Shown: positions 31,813-41,637, counted from the stretch's first letter. The stretch is 64,000 bases of DNA from Cyanophora paradoxa (GCA_004431415.1 QPMI01000084.1:1-64000), one strand, 5' to 3'. The notes: a model not told the origin generated them from the sequence alone. Translations and numbers: made by a program.

Positions 31813-33447
31813 TGTATTACTTATCGATACACCTCACTTATTTCAATGTATAAACTCTATTAAATTAGATAGTAAATATGTATAGAAATAACGAGATTGT
31901 AGTATAGGGTGGGGTGTAGGGTGGGGGCAAAATGCAAACTGAATCAGTGCGATATAATTTAGTGAACACAAAGTGGATATGAAGTGGATACGAAGTGGAT
32001 ACGAAGGGGATAAGTGCGCCCCGCCCACTATGCAAGATACATGCAAACTACATGCGAGTTCTATGAAAACAATAACGATTTAGTCATGTATATATTTCGT
32101 ATATATGTCCGCACCTCCGTGTGTGTGATCCCGCACAACTTTGCTTTTTTGTGTTTTTTTGTTTTTTTTCGCATATCACGACATATACATATATACACCG
32201 GCGTCACCGACATATTCGGGGTCATCACATCGCGGCGATTCCGAAACATATAGCATGCGATAGCGTAGTATTTTTACGTTGTCTGATCGTAATGTGATAA
32301 ATTAGCTGTTATGGCTGATCGTAATGTGATAAGAGATCATCGATAGTAGGCTGACAGTAGGCTGAGAGTAGGCTGATAGTAGGCTGACAGTAGACTGACA
32401 GTAGGCTGACAGGGTGATAGTATAGGCTGACAGGGTGATAGTATAGGCTGACAGGGTGATAGTATAGGCTGACAGGCTGATAGTATAGGCTGACAGGCTG
32501 ATAGTATAGGCTGACAGGCTGATAGTATAGGCTGACAGGGTGATAGTATCGGCTGATAGTATAGGCTGACAGGATCAGGATTGGCTGATGACAGGCTGAC
32601 AGGATCGGGATTGGCTGAGGACAGGCTGACAGGATCAGGATTGGCTATAATAAAGCGTGCTCAGGTTACGGTGTCCAATCAAAAACGCACACAATTCAAT
32701 CGGCGAAAGGGGGCATACGGGAAAAGCGAAAGGGGGATACCAAAACACCGATTTTCGATGGAAATCGTCAAACGCTTGTATCTCATCACCAGCTCATCAC
32801 CCTGCAAAACTGAAAATAGCGCCGTGACCGTCTTAACGAGGCTAGCACGTCCATATAAGTTTCATAGGCTCAAAAAATAATGTGTAAAATGCATAGTTTT
32901 TAAAAATGCGATCGCGGGGCTCTAAGCCTCTGACTCCCAGTGACTCGGTGAGCCGCTGAGCCAACTCGGCGGTCGGCGGTAGCCTATACTATCATAGTAT
33001 GACACTTGCCAGTTGCATTTTAAGTTGCAAAGTTGGAGTCCCGAGTCCCGAGCCCCGAGTCCCGAGTCCCGAGTCCCGACTCGATAACACCGGCGATCGC
33101 GACTTCGCGGAGACCCCCCCTTCCGTTTTCCCCGCATAACTTTGGACAGGAAGCCGATCTCGGCGCGCTCTCAATTGCTACGTGCTCACAACTTGATTCC
33201 GGGCATGTTGGTGCTAGTTTGACTAGCTAACTCAACCGTGGCAAGAAGTGCAAATTCGCCATAGGCACAAGTGCCCGAAAATCGAGGTGTCCGCTACATT
33301 CTGAGAGCCGGCGCGCGTTCCCATGAGGCTCCACTAGTCATACTTTGCAACCGTGCGCGTATAGAGTAGTTCTACGCTACTACAAAGCGGCGCGGTCTGA
33401 TTCGCAAAGGGCGCGATTTGGCGGCTACGAAAGCACCGCGGCGCCTA

Positions 33448-34881
33448 CTACTTTCGTGGTCTCAAAGTCGCTTTTCGATCGCCATTAGCTACCGGCGCTA
33501 CCGTTGCTACTTTTCTACTACTTCTTAATGTAGCTTTGGTTTCCGGCGCTTTATAGCTCTCAGTTTGATTAGAGAACGACTTATACCATCGTTGGCTATT
33601 CACGCCGCCGGATAGCTTAGGCTCGGCGGCTGTTACTAGCCGCTGTAATTCTTTATTTACGCGTTTCTCTTTTTGCACGCGATCTTCTAATAGAGTGCCT
33701 TGCGGCACAGTCGCGGCGGCTTCTATGCCCTCTCTACGCAATTGCGCATCGACGCGCGCCTCGTCCTTTGCCGCTTCTAATGCGTCTACTGTGGGCGCGA
33801 TTAGGTAATCCACAGCTTGGACTGGGAATAGCTCGTGAAATGCAAAGCGACCCTCTACGCGATTGCCGTCCGGATCAGTTAGCATAAACTTATAGCCCTC
33901 GCGCCCGGCGACAGTATAGACGATCCGGCTCCAATTGTTACCGCCCTTAGCGAATGGCGTCTTCTCGATCCGTAGCCTTACTGACATGCCCGGCTGAATC
34001 TGATCCAAATAAGCTATCGATTTCTTGAATTTCGCATCTTCTTTTTGCACTATAAGCTTATAGTGACTCTCGTTGGTCTCGGCAGGCATATAGCCGGTCG
34101 CAGAGTGCACCGTATTATTATAATTATATTCCAGCTCGGGCAGGACATCTATAAATCGAGCCGTATTATTCGCGATGCAGTAGCTCGTGATCAGCCGCCG
34201 CATTTGCTTGTTAAATGCTTCTATGCGCCCTTGCGCGCGATGGTCGGCTGTGTCCGCAATCTGATGCTCGATAAACTGATTCTCGAAATATTCTCTTAAC
34301 AGGCTATTAGTGAATTCTGAGCCGCGGTCGCTTTGAATCTTAAAAATTGGTCTCGGCGCCTTATTTTGCAGCTGTATAAAGGCGGCTAAGGTCGACGCCG
34401 CGGACTTATCCCGCATCGGTATAATATATCCGACGCGCAACGTGTTCTCCATCCCTGTTAAAAATGCTTGGTAGCCGTCGTTATACTTAGCATACGCCGG
34501 AAAGAATAGCAGATCAATTACGTAGGTATCGAGAGGCTGTCGGATCGGTATAGCAGGGTCTCGTTTGCGGGATAGGTGCGGCGCATTAATCTGAACGACC
34601 TCTTGCCGGCTATACCACTCTTGCAATTTCTTATAATTCTCATCGGGCAGCTCTTGCCGTAGCTTAGTGATCCCTTTGAAACCGGTTTGCGGATCGTAGA
34701 ATTTACGCGCGATTTTCGATTGCTCCGGGACAGCAAGGGCTACGGGCACGTCGCGGGGCACCAAAGCCTTTAAATCAGACCGCTTTACTATGCGGCTCTC
34801 TTTATTCTCTTTCGGCACGGGGATCGGCAATGTGCTCCCCTCTAAATCTTGCGATCGTCTTACTATTGGCGGTCTTGACAT
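33448..34881 (-). CDS. DDE (retroviral-type) integrase of element A
   Basis: The start is placed at the ATG at 34881 (MSRPPIVRRSQDLEGSTLPI); the frame is open to 34929. The core has Asp in TYVIDLLFF (about residue 123), Asp in KIQSDRGSEF (about 185) and Glu in QGRIEAFNK (about 221), an exact D-D-35-E spacing. The C-terminus has an SH3-like region (PGMSVRLRIEKTPFAKGG) and a basic tail. This family joins element ends to host DNA and makes a 5-6 bp target duplication. Length about 477 residues, intact. It is the outermost gene at the left end, transcribed outwards, as is common for Polintons. Confidence 0.92.
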   Translation of the reverse strand: MSRPPIVRRSQDLEGSTLPIPVPKENKESRIVKRSDLKALVPRDVPVALAVPEQSKIARKFYDPQTGFKGITKLRQELPDENYKKLQEWYSRQEVVQINAPHLSRKRDPAIPIRQPLDTYVIDLLFFPAYAKYNDGYQAFLTGMENTLRVGYIIPMRDKSAASTLAAFIQLQNKAPRPIFKIQSDRGSEFTNSLLREYFENQFIEHQIADTADHRAQGRIEAFNKQMRRLITSYCIANNTARFIDVLPELEYNYNNTVHSATGYMPAETNESHYKLIVQKEDAKFKKSIAYLDQIQPGMSVRLRIEKTPFAKGGNNWSRIVYTVAGREGYKFMLTDPDGNRVEGRFAFHELFPVQAVDYLIAPTVDALEAAKDEARVDAQLRREGIEAAATVPQGTLLEDRVQKEKRVNKELQRLVTAAEPKLSGGVNSQRWYKSFSNQTESYKAPETKATLRSSRKVATVAPVANGDRKATLRPRK

Positions 34882-34953
34882 CCTTGTCATCAGACAATAA
34901 AAAAGATCAATGTAACATTTTACATGCACGAGGCAATAGAAGGTTTTGTTTGT

Positions 34954-35559
34954 TTACGGTAAATCAGAGAAGAAGATATTAGCAACGACACCATTTCGGT
35001 TGGCTCCATTTATATACCACATGTGGCTGTTACGACTCCACTTCGCTCCATTATCTTTTAAGAATTTACGCAACGTTGTGCGGCGTGTAATATTAATTCC
35101 ATGCTCTTCGAATTTCCGATGATATTTGGACAGATCGCGTTTAACATGGAAATATAGAATGTCGATCGGTTGTTGTTCATGCTCACGCTTCATGGCTCTC
35201 ACTACATCTACCATGCTATACTGAGTGCATCTAACATGACCCCAGAAATCCACAACAGGTAAATATCCTCCTGTATCATCATCGACCAGGATGATATTAT
35301 ACCTATATCTGTAAGGGTTCCCAGTGGCTTTAACATAAGCGAATACGTTATCTGATGATCGGATTACTATTTTATGCGGTTCTTCAATGAAGAAGCCAAT
35401 CGACTTCACATCTTCTCTACGAATGTATGTATTCACAAATGAGAATTGAACATGCTCACTATCAAAGGAGAAAATGACATCTAACAGTTCCACCATGTTT
35501 AATGACATTTCAGAGAGAGGGAAACTAATGATAGGGTTACCATTAAAGCGATAAGCCAT
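34954..35559 (-). CDS. Unrecognised 201-residue element A protein
   Basis: Intact frame starting MAYRFNGNPIISFPLSEMSL. Blocks of beta-strand-like sequence (NPYRYRYNIILVDDDTGGYL) precede a helical basic C-terminal part (RTTLRKFLKDNGAKWSRNSH, ending FFSDLP). I recognise no family. It lies between the integrase and polymerase genes and carries the element's upstream motif (TTTTCTCAGCTTAAAGTAAA) 9-33 bases before its ATG, so it is very probably expressed. Confidence 0.75.
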   Translation of the reverse strand: MAYRFNGNPIISFPLSEMSLNMVELLDVIFSFDSEHVQFSFVNTYIRREDVKSIGFFIEEPHKIVIRSSDNVFAYVKATGNPYRYRYNIILVDDDTGGYLPVVDFWGHVRCTQYSMVDVVRAMKREHEQQPIDILYFHVKRDLSKYHRKFEEHGINITRRTTLRKFLKDNGAKWSRNSHMWYINGANRNGVVANIFFSDLP

Positions 35560-35567
35560 TGCCTTTT

Positions 35568-35592
35568 ACTTTAAGCTGAGAAAATATTTTCC
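35568..35592 (-). promoter_or_regulatory. Element A upstream motif (gene at 35559)
   Basis: Read on the minus strand: GGAAAATATTTTCTCAGCTT then AAAGT, 9 bases before the ATG. It is the best-conserved copy of a motif found before at least five other element A genes. Confidence 0.65.
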
Positions 35593-35800
35593 TGTTGCCT
35601 AAATGTAGCGCGTTCTCCTTAAATCATTTTGCGTTGCCCACGGGGCTTTCAATTTTTGACGATCCGCGGTGAGATTCTCACGTTTACTGTCAATAAAATC
35701 AGGCTACCTGAGCGTCTATTGTCAAGATTTTCACAATTGTTGTAAACTTTACAAGTAAACATTGCAAAACGCGCAATAAAAACGTGCAGTAAACAGTAAA

Positions 35801-35965
35801 ATGAATGATCCGGTATGGGACGCGCACCCGATCCCTAATTACTTTTTAATCGACCCGGACGACCCCGGATTAAAGTGCATATGGCTTCTCCATATCCTAA
35901 GGCGACAGCTCCTTCAATTAGAGCGCAAACCAAGAAAAAGAACGCACGATAAGATAGACGACTAA
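35801..35965 (+). CDS. Small acidic/basic ORF, 54 residues
   Basis: The ATG at 35801 (context CAGTAAAATG) opens MNDPVWDAHPIPNYFLIDPD and continues through LKCIWLLHILRRQLLQLERK to a TAA at 35963-35965. The stop overlaps that of the convergent polymerase gene by four bases. It sits in an otherwise empty 400-bp gap and has an A-rich upstream region. No family is recognised. Its short length makes it uncertain. Confidence 0.4.
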   Translation: MNDPVWDAHPIPNYFLIDPDDPGLKCIWLLHILRRQLLQLERKPRKRTHDKIDD

Positions 35966-38900
35966 CAGCCGAATGGAAGGCTATGTATGCCGTCGCCTGA
36001 TATGCAGCGCTTGCTATCGAATTGGGTCAGCGCTATCCGCTTGCTCTCCAAATCATATAAGTGGTGGCATCGCCGTTGCTTGTTTACTACTGTTACTGTT
36101 TTTGTGATCCCGTCAAATAGGCAGCGCTTAAAGTCGTCGAAATGCACCTCTTTCGAGGCTGTCCCGCTCATTTTTACCTTGTCGTAGCTCTCGGTGCGGA
36201 AAGCATATAGCTTCGGTCGCAGCCCCACATACTCCACTATCTTGACGTCGGGCATCTCATTTTTATATTTACCGGGAACCATCCGGTTCTCGGGACTATA
36301 AGGGCAATCTAAATAAGGGCTGATCGCTCGCATACCCGCTTCCAGATCCGCGGTCTCTATATACAGACAGAACGAGTCGGTATCGTGGAACAGCAGCTGA
36401 GCTTGCGAGAAAGTCGGTCGGATCACGTCGTAAAAGAAGCTATAATTATGGAGCTTCGCGGCATCCAGCACATAAGCGCCAATCGCAACCGGTTTATCGA
36501 GTTTTACGTGTTTGCTATACATTTCGAATGCGACCGCAGTCTCGTTTAATACATTCGTCGCTTTTACCAGTGGGCTCGCGGCGTATTTCTTAAACAGCTT
36601 CGTGCTATTCGCGATCTTTACCACTGAGCGCCCTCGACACGATTCCAGGCATTTACCGTAAATAGCATTGTTCATTAATTTAAAGAAGTCGCTCTCGAAT
36701 TTATTCCGGGCTTCCTTTCGCAGTTTCGTGTTTAGATCTATATAGGGCTTCATAAATGCAGCGGTTGCAAACGAGAGCACACGGTGGATCTTAGTAACTA
36801 CGATCCCCTTTTTTACCATATAGAGCAGCATCGGCTGAGACACCACGTAATTATATTTCGGAGTAAACGAGGCGATCAGCTTCGGATCTTTACTGAGCTT
36901 CTCGCCGCTAATCTCCAAAAGCCCACGCTGATATTTCCCGAGCATGTCCGCAGTAATTACCTCTTTACTCACGATCAGCGGGAAATCGCGATGGTCGCCC
37001 TTTAAATAGTCCGGATACGCAAGGTCGACCTCTATAAATGCACTCCGCCCTACAACCTCGGTAAAAGCTGTGCTCGTGTCGTCCCAGCGATAGTCCCCGA
37101 CCGGTAAAGGCTGACTTAGCGCATAGCCATATAGATTATTCGCATCCAATAGCACTATATGTTTATCCTCGCTATTAGCATCGGCATATCGTGTGGGCAT
37201 GGTCGCAAAGCCGCCCCTAATCGCCCGCTCAATAAATTCGTATTGATCCGCATCGCTGATCTGTTCTATCGCGACCCTCGTATGCTTTAACATCGCGTCC
37301 CACGATAGTCCCGGTGCGCTCACATAATGCGTCGGATCCAGTCCGTATTGCTCATGTGCGAGCCTATGTAAATTGCATTTTCGGCAAGCTTTCCCTATAT
37401 AATCGCCGCTTTGGTGACAGTGATCGCGCACAGGGAAGTTTTCGTGGGTAAATCGCTGATTGCATATATAGCAGTGTTTGGTGATTTTATAGGCTTGCTT
37501 TTGCGCCTCTGTGAGCGGAATCATAGGTGTATTAGTAAATAGGGTATTAAGCATCTCGCGGCACAGTTCCCCTAACGTGGTAAACATCTGACCCAGCGGA
37601 TCCACGCCCTCGAATTCGTGATTTTCAACATGCGAGCCCATAACTACATTAAGTGCCACCGACTTTACCTCTCGCTTGGTTCGATTTGGTTCATTAGGAA
37701 CCGGCACCGACTCCATCTCTACCTTGCAGTAGCAGACAGTAGGAAGCCACACCATTTTCCTTAGGTGTTGCAGTCCGAAAGTAATAAAGCTTCCGGGCTC
37801 CGGGCATTTACCTTTACTCAGCCGCCAATCGATACAGCGATTAGAGTCGGTGTGGCTATCGAGTTTCTCCTGTGATCTAAACCGGGACAAGCAGGTTTCG
37901 CAGTAGAAAATGCGCCCGTCGTTTGCTTTATCAAAGGTGGTCTTTAATAGGCGGCTCAGTGACATAATCGTAATATAGTGACCCTGTCCGTTTGCGTCCT
38001 CGATCAGCAGCAGGTTTACCTTCGATTTACGACGCGGATTACTTGACATGTGCAGTGGATAAAAGGTTTGGGTCGCATTGTCGGCGCCATATATATTAAT
38101 TGACAGCTCGGGATTATTGTCCTCGAAACGATCTATTAATGCAGCATCGCAAGCCACCGGGAAATTAATGCCTGAGAAGTCCAGCTCAGTCATCCACCGC
38201 CTATATTGGAACGGATCATTACGTTTGTGTCTGTTTATGTCGTTTCTGTGCAGCCATGCGAGGATAGCGTAATTAAAGCAGTCGTGACCATCGATATTCT
38301 TAATATTTACTGTGGCTCGCTTTAATCCAATCCATTCGGGGGTCTCAATGTAGCAACCGCCCATCGGCGCATATGACAAAACGGCGACATGTAGCTTATC
38401 TAATTTACTGAGCCGGTAGCTGTCGACCTGTATCATCTGTTCATTCATTTGCTGAGCTACACCCACTAACTCAGTGAGAATATTGCGCGACCTTGTGATT
38501 ACGAAATAATCGCTGTATATGTGTTTGGTGATAAAAACGTTAGGATCACTCACTTTTACGTATCGGCAGATGAAAGTAAGTCGCACCTTAATAGCTTTCA
38601 GTTCATCCAGCCTTTCTTTCAGCCGCCCAGGCAGATTTGCAGCGATGGTAGTGAGAAATTCCACCGGATCTAAGATTATCTGTTCATCCGCCTTATAGCT
38701 ATACCAGGCGTATGCTTTATTCATTGCGAAACCGTCTTCCTCATCGGGTTCTATGACGGCTAAGCGCCGCCCTTCGGTATAGAAGCGCTCCACATTTTCC
38801 AGGCGATTATAGAGCTCGTCGGCAATATTTGCAAGGTTAGCTAAGCGGGGTTTTCGATCTAAGATCGCCGCCCTCCGATCGTATTCGGCTTCGGTGATCT

Positions 38901-38982
38901 CGCCAGTGACTAAAAGACTACCTAACAAGCCTAATATTTCGTCTTTTTTCTCTTTTATAAGGCGATTAGTTTGGCGGGGCAT
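35962..38982 (-). CDS. polB: Family B DNA polymerase, protein-primed type (element A)
   Basis: Intact, 1006 residues. The N-terminus (MPRQTNRLIKEKKDEILGLL) resembles that of the element B polymerase. A C2HC-like finger (FYCETCLSRFRSQEKLDSHT) lies near residue 360, and an endonuclease-VII-like zinc motif (CYICNQRFTHENF, then DHCHQSG and CRKCN) near 505-540. Polymerase motif A (LLDANNLYGYAL) is near 607, motif B (KLMNNAIYGK) near 764 and motif C (HDTDSF) near 866. This arrangement matches the protein-primed polymerases of Polintons and adintoviruses, which copy linear genomes from a terminal protein. A shortened form of the element's upstream motif precedes the ATG. Confidence 0.93.
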   Translation of the reverse strand: MPRQTNRLIKEKKDEILGLLGSLLVTGEITEAEYDRRAAILDRKPRLANLANIADELYNRLENVERFYTEGRRLAVIEPDEEDGFAMNKAYAWYSYKADEQIILDPVEFLTTIAANLPGRLKERLDELKAIKVRLTFICRYVKVSDPNVFITKHIYSDYFVITRSRNILTELVGVAQQMNEQMIQVDSYRLSKLDKLHVAVLSYAPMGGCYIETPEWIGLKRATVNIKNIDGHDCFNYAILAWLHRNDINRHKRNDPFQYRRWMTELDFSGINFPVACDAALIDRFEDNNPELSINIYGADNATQTFYPLHMSSNPRRKSKVNLLLIEDANGQGHYITIMSLSRLLKTTFDKANDGRIFYCETCLSRFRSQEKLDSHTDSNRCIDWRLSKGKCPEPGSFITFGLQHLRKMVWLPTVCYCKVEMESVPVPNEPNRTKREVKSVALNVVMGSHVENHEFEGVDPLGQMFTTLGELCREMLNTLFTNTPMIPLTEAQKQAYKITKHCYICNQRFTHENFPVRDHCHQSGDYIGKACRKCNLHRLAHEQYGLDPTHYVSAPGLSWDAMLKHTRVAIEQISDADQYEFIERAIRGGFATMPTRYADANSEDKHIVLLDANNLYGYALSQPLPVGDYRWDDTSTAFTEVVGRSAFIEVDLAYPDYLKGDHRDFPLIVSKEVITADMLGKYQRGLLEISGEKLSKDPKLIASFTPKYNYVVSQPMLLYMVKKGIVVTKIHRVLSFATAAFMKPYIDLNTKLRKEARNKFESDFFKLMNNAIYGKCLESCRGRSVVKIANSTKLFKKYAASPLVKATNVLNETAVAFEMYSKHVKLDKPVAIGAYVLDAAKLHNYSFFYDVIRPTFSQAQLLFHDTDSFCLYIETADLEAGMRAISPYLDCPYSPENRMVPGKYKNEMPDVKIVEYVGLRPKLYAFRTESYDKVKMSGTASKEVHFDDFKRCLFDGITKTVTVVNKQRRCHHLYDLESKRIALTQFDSKRCISGDGIHSLPFGC

Positions 38983-39000
38983 CTTTTACTTTAAGGGAAC
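38983..39000 (-). promoter_or_regulatory. Element A upstream motif, shortened (polB)
   Basis: Minus-strand GTTCCCTTAAAGTAAAAG lies directly before the polB ATG. The TTAAAGTAAAAG part is identical to the copy before the 35559 gene, but the TTTTCTC part is weak. Confidence 0.45.
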
Positions 39001-39112
39001 ATTTTTATTTCGGGAAAGGACGCGTTCAAAAATGTGGAAACATATTTAAGGACAACTCAAAAAAATGACACATAGGAAAACATTTTATGTGTATCAGATA
39101 TAGAGAAACACA

Positions 39113-39607
39113 ATGAATACCCAAGAGATAATAGAATATTGTAAGACACTTACAAATATTCCCGTAACAGAAGCAACAAAAGAATGCACAGACAAGAACT
39201 ATCTCAAATGGGAAAAGAAGAATGCGCGTAAGAAGGTAATCTTTGTTATATCACAAACGCGTAAACATCAGGACATGTTTTTACATCTTAATATGGCTTC
39301 CCAGTTTTACCATCCGCATAGGCAGCACATATGCGCATTGGTTTACAAAGGATATAAAATGTTAATACCACTTGACATTACGAAAGAGAAATGCATTGAG
39401 GTAATACAAAATGTTATATCCGGCTATTCTAAAAAACAAGATGGGGAAGTTAAGTGTGTGATTTGTTTAGAGGTTATAGAAACGGAAGATTTAGCTTGTG
39501 CGCAGTGTAATAGTTCTGTGTGTGAATCTTGCATATCCAAAATGACTTATAAACAACGTTTTACCTGTCCAGTTTGTCGTATTGGGAGCTTGCAACAATA
39601 CCATTAA
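39113..39607 (+). CDS. RING-finger protein (putative E3 ubiquitin ligase)
   Basis: Intact, 164 residues. The last third is a RING finger: CVICLEV, CAQCNSSVCESCI and CPVCRIG supply the paired Cys ligands, with Cys in place of the usual His. The first hundred residues (NMASQFYHPHRQHICALVYK) are unrecognised and may bind a substrate. Viral RING proteins usually redirect host ubiquitination. It is divergent from polB across about 130 bp and convergent with the helicase, with a G-rich hairpin between the two stops. Confidence 0.85.
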   Translation: MNTQEIIEYCKTLTNIPVTEATKECTDKNYLKWEKKNARKKVIFVISQTRKHQDMFLHLNMASQFYHPHRQHICALVYKGYKMLIPLDITKEKCIEVIQNVISGYSKKQDGEVKCVICLEVIETEDLACAQCNSSVCESCISKMTYKQRFTCPVCRIGSLQQYH

Positions 39608-39652
39608 TGGCAAGTGCCTAAGTTAGCTTACTGACGTTTTTTGTTTTTCGAT

Positions 39653-39763
39653 AGGGTGGGGAGGGTGGGGTGAGGTGGGGCATTTTTTGAGTTCCAATAA
39701 AAAATTCTCCCACCCAAACATTTTGGGCAAAAAAGACCCCACCCAACCCCACCCTCCCCACCC
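39653..39763. terminator. G-rich hairpin repeat between convergent genes of element A
   Basis: The left arm GGGTGGGGAGGGTGGGGTGA (on to GGTGGGG and CATTTTTT) pairs with the right arm at 39737-39763 (AAAAAAGACCCCACCCAACC onward). A GGTGGGGTGTAGGGTGGGG block follows at 39,847-39,866 and abuts the helicase stop. It belongs to the same family as the six copies at 27-32 kb. Its position between the RING stop (39607) and helicase stop (39866) suggests a bidirectional 3-prime-end signal. The same letters are also compatible with a small non-autonomous insertion. Confidence 0.6.
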
Positions 39764-39865
39764 TGTATTAACAACCATGATTTACACTGAAATTCAATGT
39801 GTTTTAAGTTATAAAAATAAGATATATCAATGTTAGAATGAAACCAGGTGGGGTGTAGGGTGGGG

Positions 39866-40794
39866 TCAGGCTTCCACATCTGAATCCTCGAATTTGGTGC
39901 CCCTTTTCTTTGGTTGCGGCTGAGGAGAATCATCTTCTTTAATCGAATCATCATCGATAAGCTTCAACTTTCGGAATTCAGACATCATCTCATTCCACAG
40001 GAAGTGATAGTTAGATTTTCCATTGGTCGTTTTCACTTGAATATATGTAGTCGTGCGCATCTCAGTATAGAACCGCTTGCTATTATAATCGTTTTTATAT
40101 TTGTTTTCAGAGATGAAGTCTTTGAACAGCTCCCATGTCGATGCAAGACCGCCCAGCTTGGTTTTCAGCTCTGTAACCCGCTCACTATCGACAAGCCACT
40201 TCGCAAACATAAGAATAATCGGTGCAGCCGCTTGCTGAACTAAGTAGTATCGGTTTGTTAGCGGTCTGTCTTGACTCCAATTGACTTTCTCGCAATTTAC
40301 TTTCGTCCTGAGATACTGAACGATATTTCGAATATTTCTCATATCATTCAGCCACTCAACAAGCGGGGCGAAATAATCCTTATTACAGCGCTGTTTGTCA
40401 CTCACCTCAATGACCACAAAGCGACGATCATCAGCCTCGATCTTGACAGGGACAGTATTGTTGCTTGTGAAAACGATTCGCGCGAAATTCTTCTTATCAT
40501 ACGAGTCTATTCCTTTGTGCTCAATTACAATCTTCGGGGCTGTGACTATATCTTTGAGAAGGTCGCTATGTTCAAAGGTGTCCTTTCCGGAAGCTTCATT
40601 TACAACGATCAGAATCTTATCCTCCCGATTGTGAGCAAACCGCCCGAATAAATCATCCTTTGGCTTGGCTGTCGAGTATGCCAATGCATCACCGAGGATC
40701 TTCTTCTCAAAGGTATCAATGAGCATATTCTTTCCAGCGCCTTGGCGACCTAGGAAGATGAGGGACACGTTATTTAGTTCCCCCGGCTTTTGCA
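39866..40794 (-). pseudogene. Primase-helicase of element A, 3-prime part (SF3 helicase ATPase)
   Basis: This part carries the SF3 ATPase: Walker A in FLGRQGAGKNML, Walker B in ILIVVNEASGKD, and motif C/arginine finger in IVFTSNNTVP and EADDRRFVVIE. The C-terminus is charged (KKRGTKFEDSDVEA). The coding frame enters directly from element B's left inverted repeat. The gene's 5-prime part lies 11.5 kb away beyond element B. Reading across after removal of B and one 5-bp duplication keeps the frame without loss of a residue. SF3 helicases of this type unwind the element's DNA as hexamers. As it stands the gene is interrupted. Confidence 0.9.
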
Positions 40795-41198
40795 AGCTCA
40801 GCACTGCGCCGTGTCTCCAAAAAAATACCCGCGAAAAAATCAAAAACAAATCAGAAAACAAACCATTCCCAGTAACCCAATCTTGAATATCAGTAAATCT
40901 CAGTAAGCCTCAGTAAGAAACATTGAATTAATCGAAGTTATATCATAATCTCGATTAATTATATCTTATCGAAGTTATATCTTTTTTATGCGCCGTGTCT
41001 CCAAAACAATTCCCAAGAAAAACAAACCATTCCCAGTAACCCTATTCGTATTCAACAGTAATCTCAGTAAGCCTCAGTAACAAAAATCGAATTAATCGAA
41101 GTTATATCTTAAATCTTATTTATCGAAGTTATATCATAATCTCGATAAATTATATTTAATCGAAGTTATATCCTTTTCATCCGCCGTGTCTCCCATGA
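40795..41198. repeat. Element B left terminal inverted repeat (404 bp)
   Basis: It matches the right end in inverted orientation, with a patch of about ten mismatches in the middle. Inside, the word CGCCGTGTCTCC recurs at 40807, 40991 and 41182, giving subterminal repeat units of about 185-190 bp. The word TCGAAGTTATATC recurs several times. Confidence 0.95.
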
Positions 41199-41637
41199 AT
41201 AACTAAGTAAGTTTAGTTAAAACCTCGAAAGAAAAACCTCTCATTTTTTACTGTATTTTTTGAACGATTTTTTACTGTATTTGTTACACTAGAAACAACA
41301 ATAGAAACGACAATAAAAACAATAGAATTTTAATTGTTTTTGAATCGTATATACGTCAATATATCACTGTAATATATATCATATATATCATAGGAAATCG
41401 ATTTATAGTCAAACCTATAACATATCAATTTGTGTATATGTGATATATATTCATATATGACGTCATGATGATGATGTATATGTATCTGATATATATGACA
41501 CACCGGCTTATTCGGGAGATCATGACGATCACGGCGATGTGTATATTGTCATGATGTATATGTATATATGTGTGACGCAATCTGATTGGTGTGCTACTTG
41601 TTTTGTTGTATCCCCCTTCAACTTCTCCCCAGGTTTA

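Larger units (their letters stand above)
29665..33205. repeat. Tandem duplication of 3.54 kb, copy 2
   Basis: Near-identical to 26124-29664. The differences I see are mostly one-base length changes in G, C, A or T runs (for example GGGTGGGC against GGGTGGGGC, and TTACCCCACCC against TTACCCACCC) and an extra TA dinucleotide after the hairpin. The copy repeats all features of copy 1: coding remnants at about 29,740-30,578, the 28-bp hairpin at 30579-30649, G-rich hairpins at 30914, 31233 and 31703, tandem repeats at about 32,346-32,646, box 1 from about 32195, box 2 at 32768-32792 and the 7-bp array at 33036-33077. It ends at GGGCA next to element A. Confidence 0.95.

Noticed and set aside
33206-33447. 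Left terminal inverted repeat of element A
   Set aside because: No partner can be compared because the right end of element A is outside the window, so I report no repeat there.
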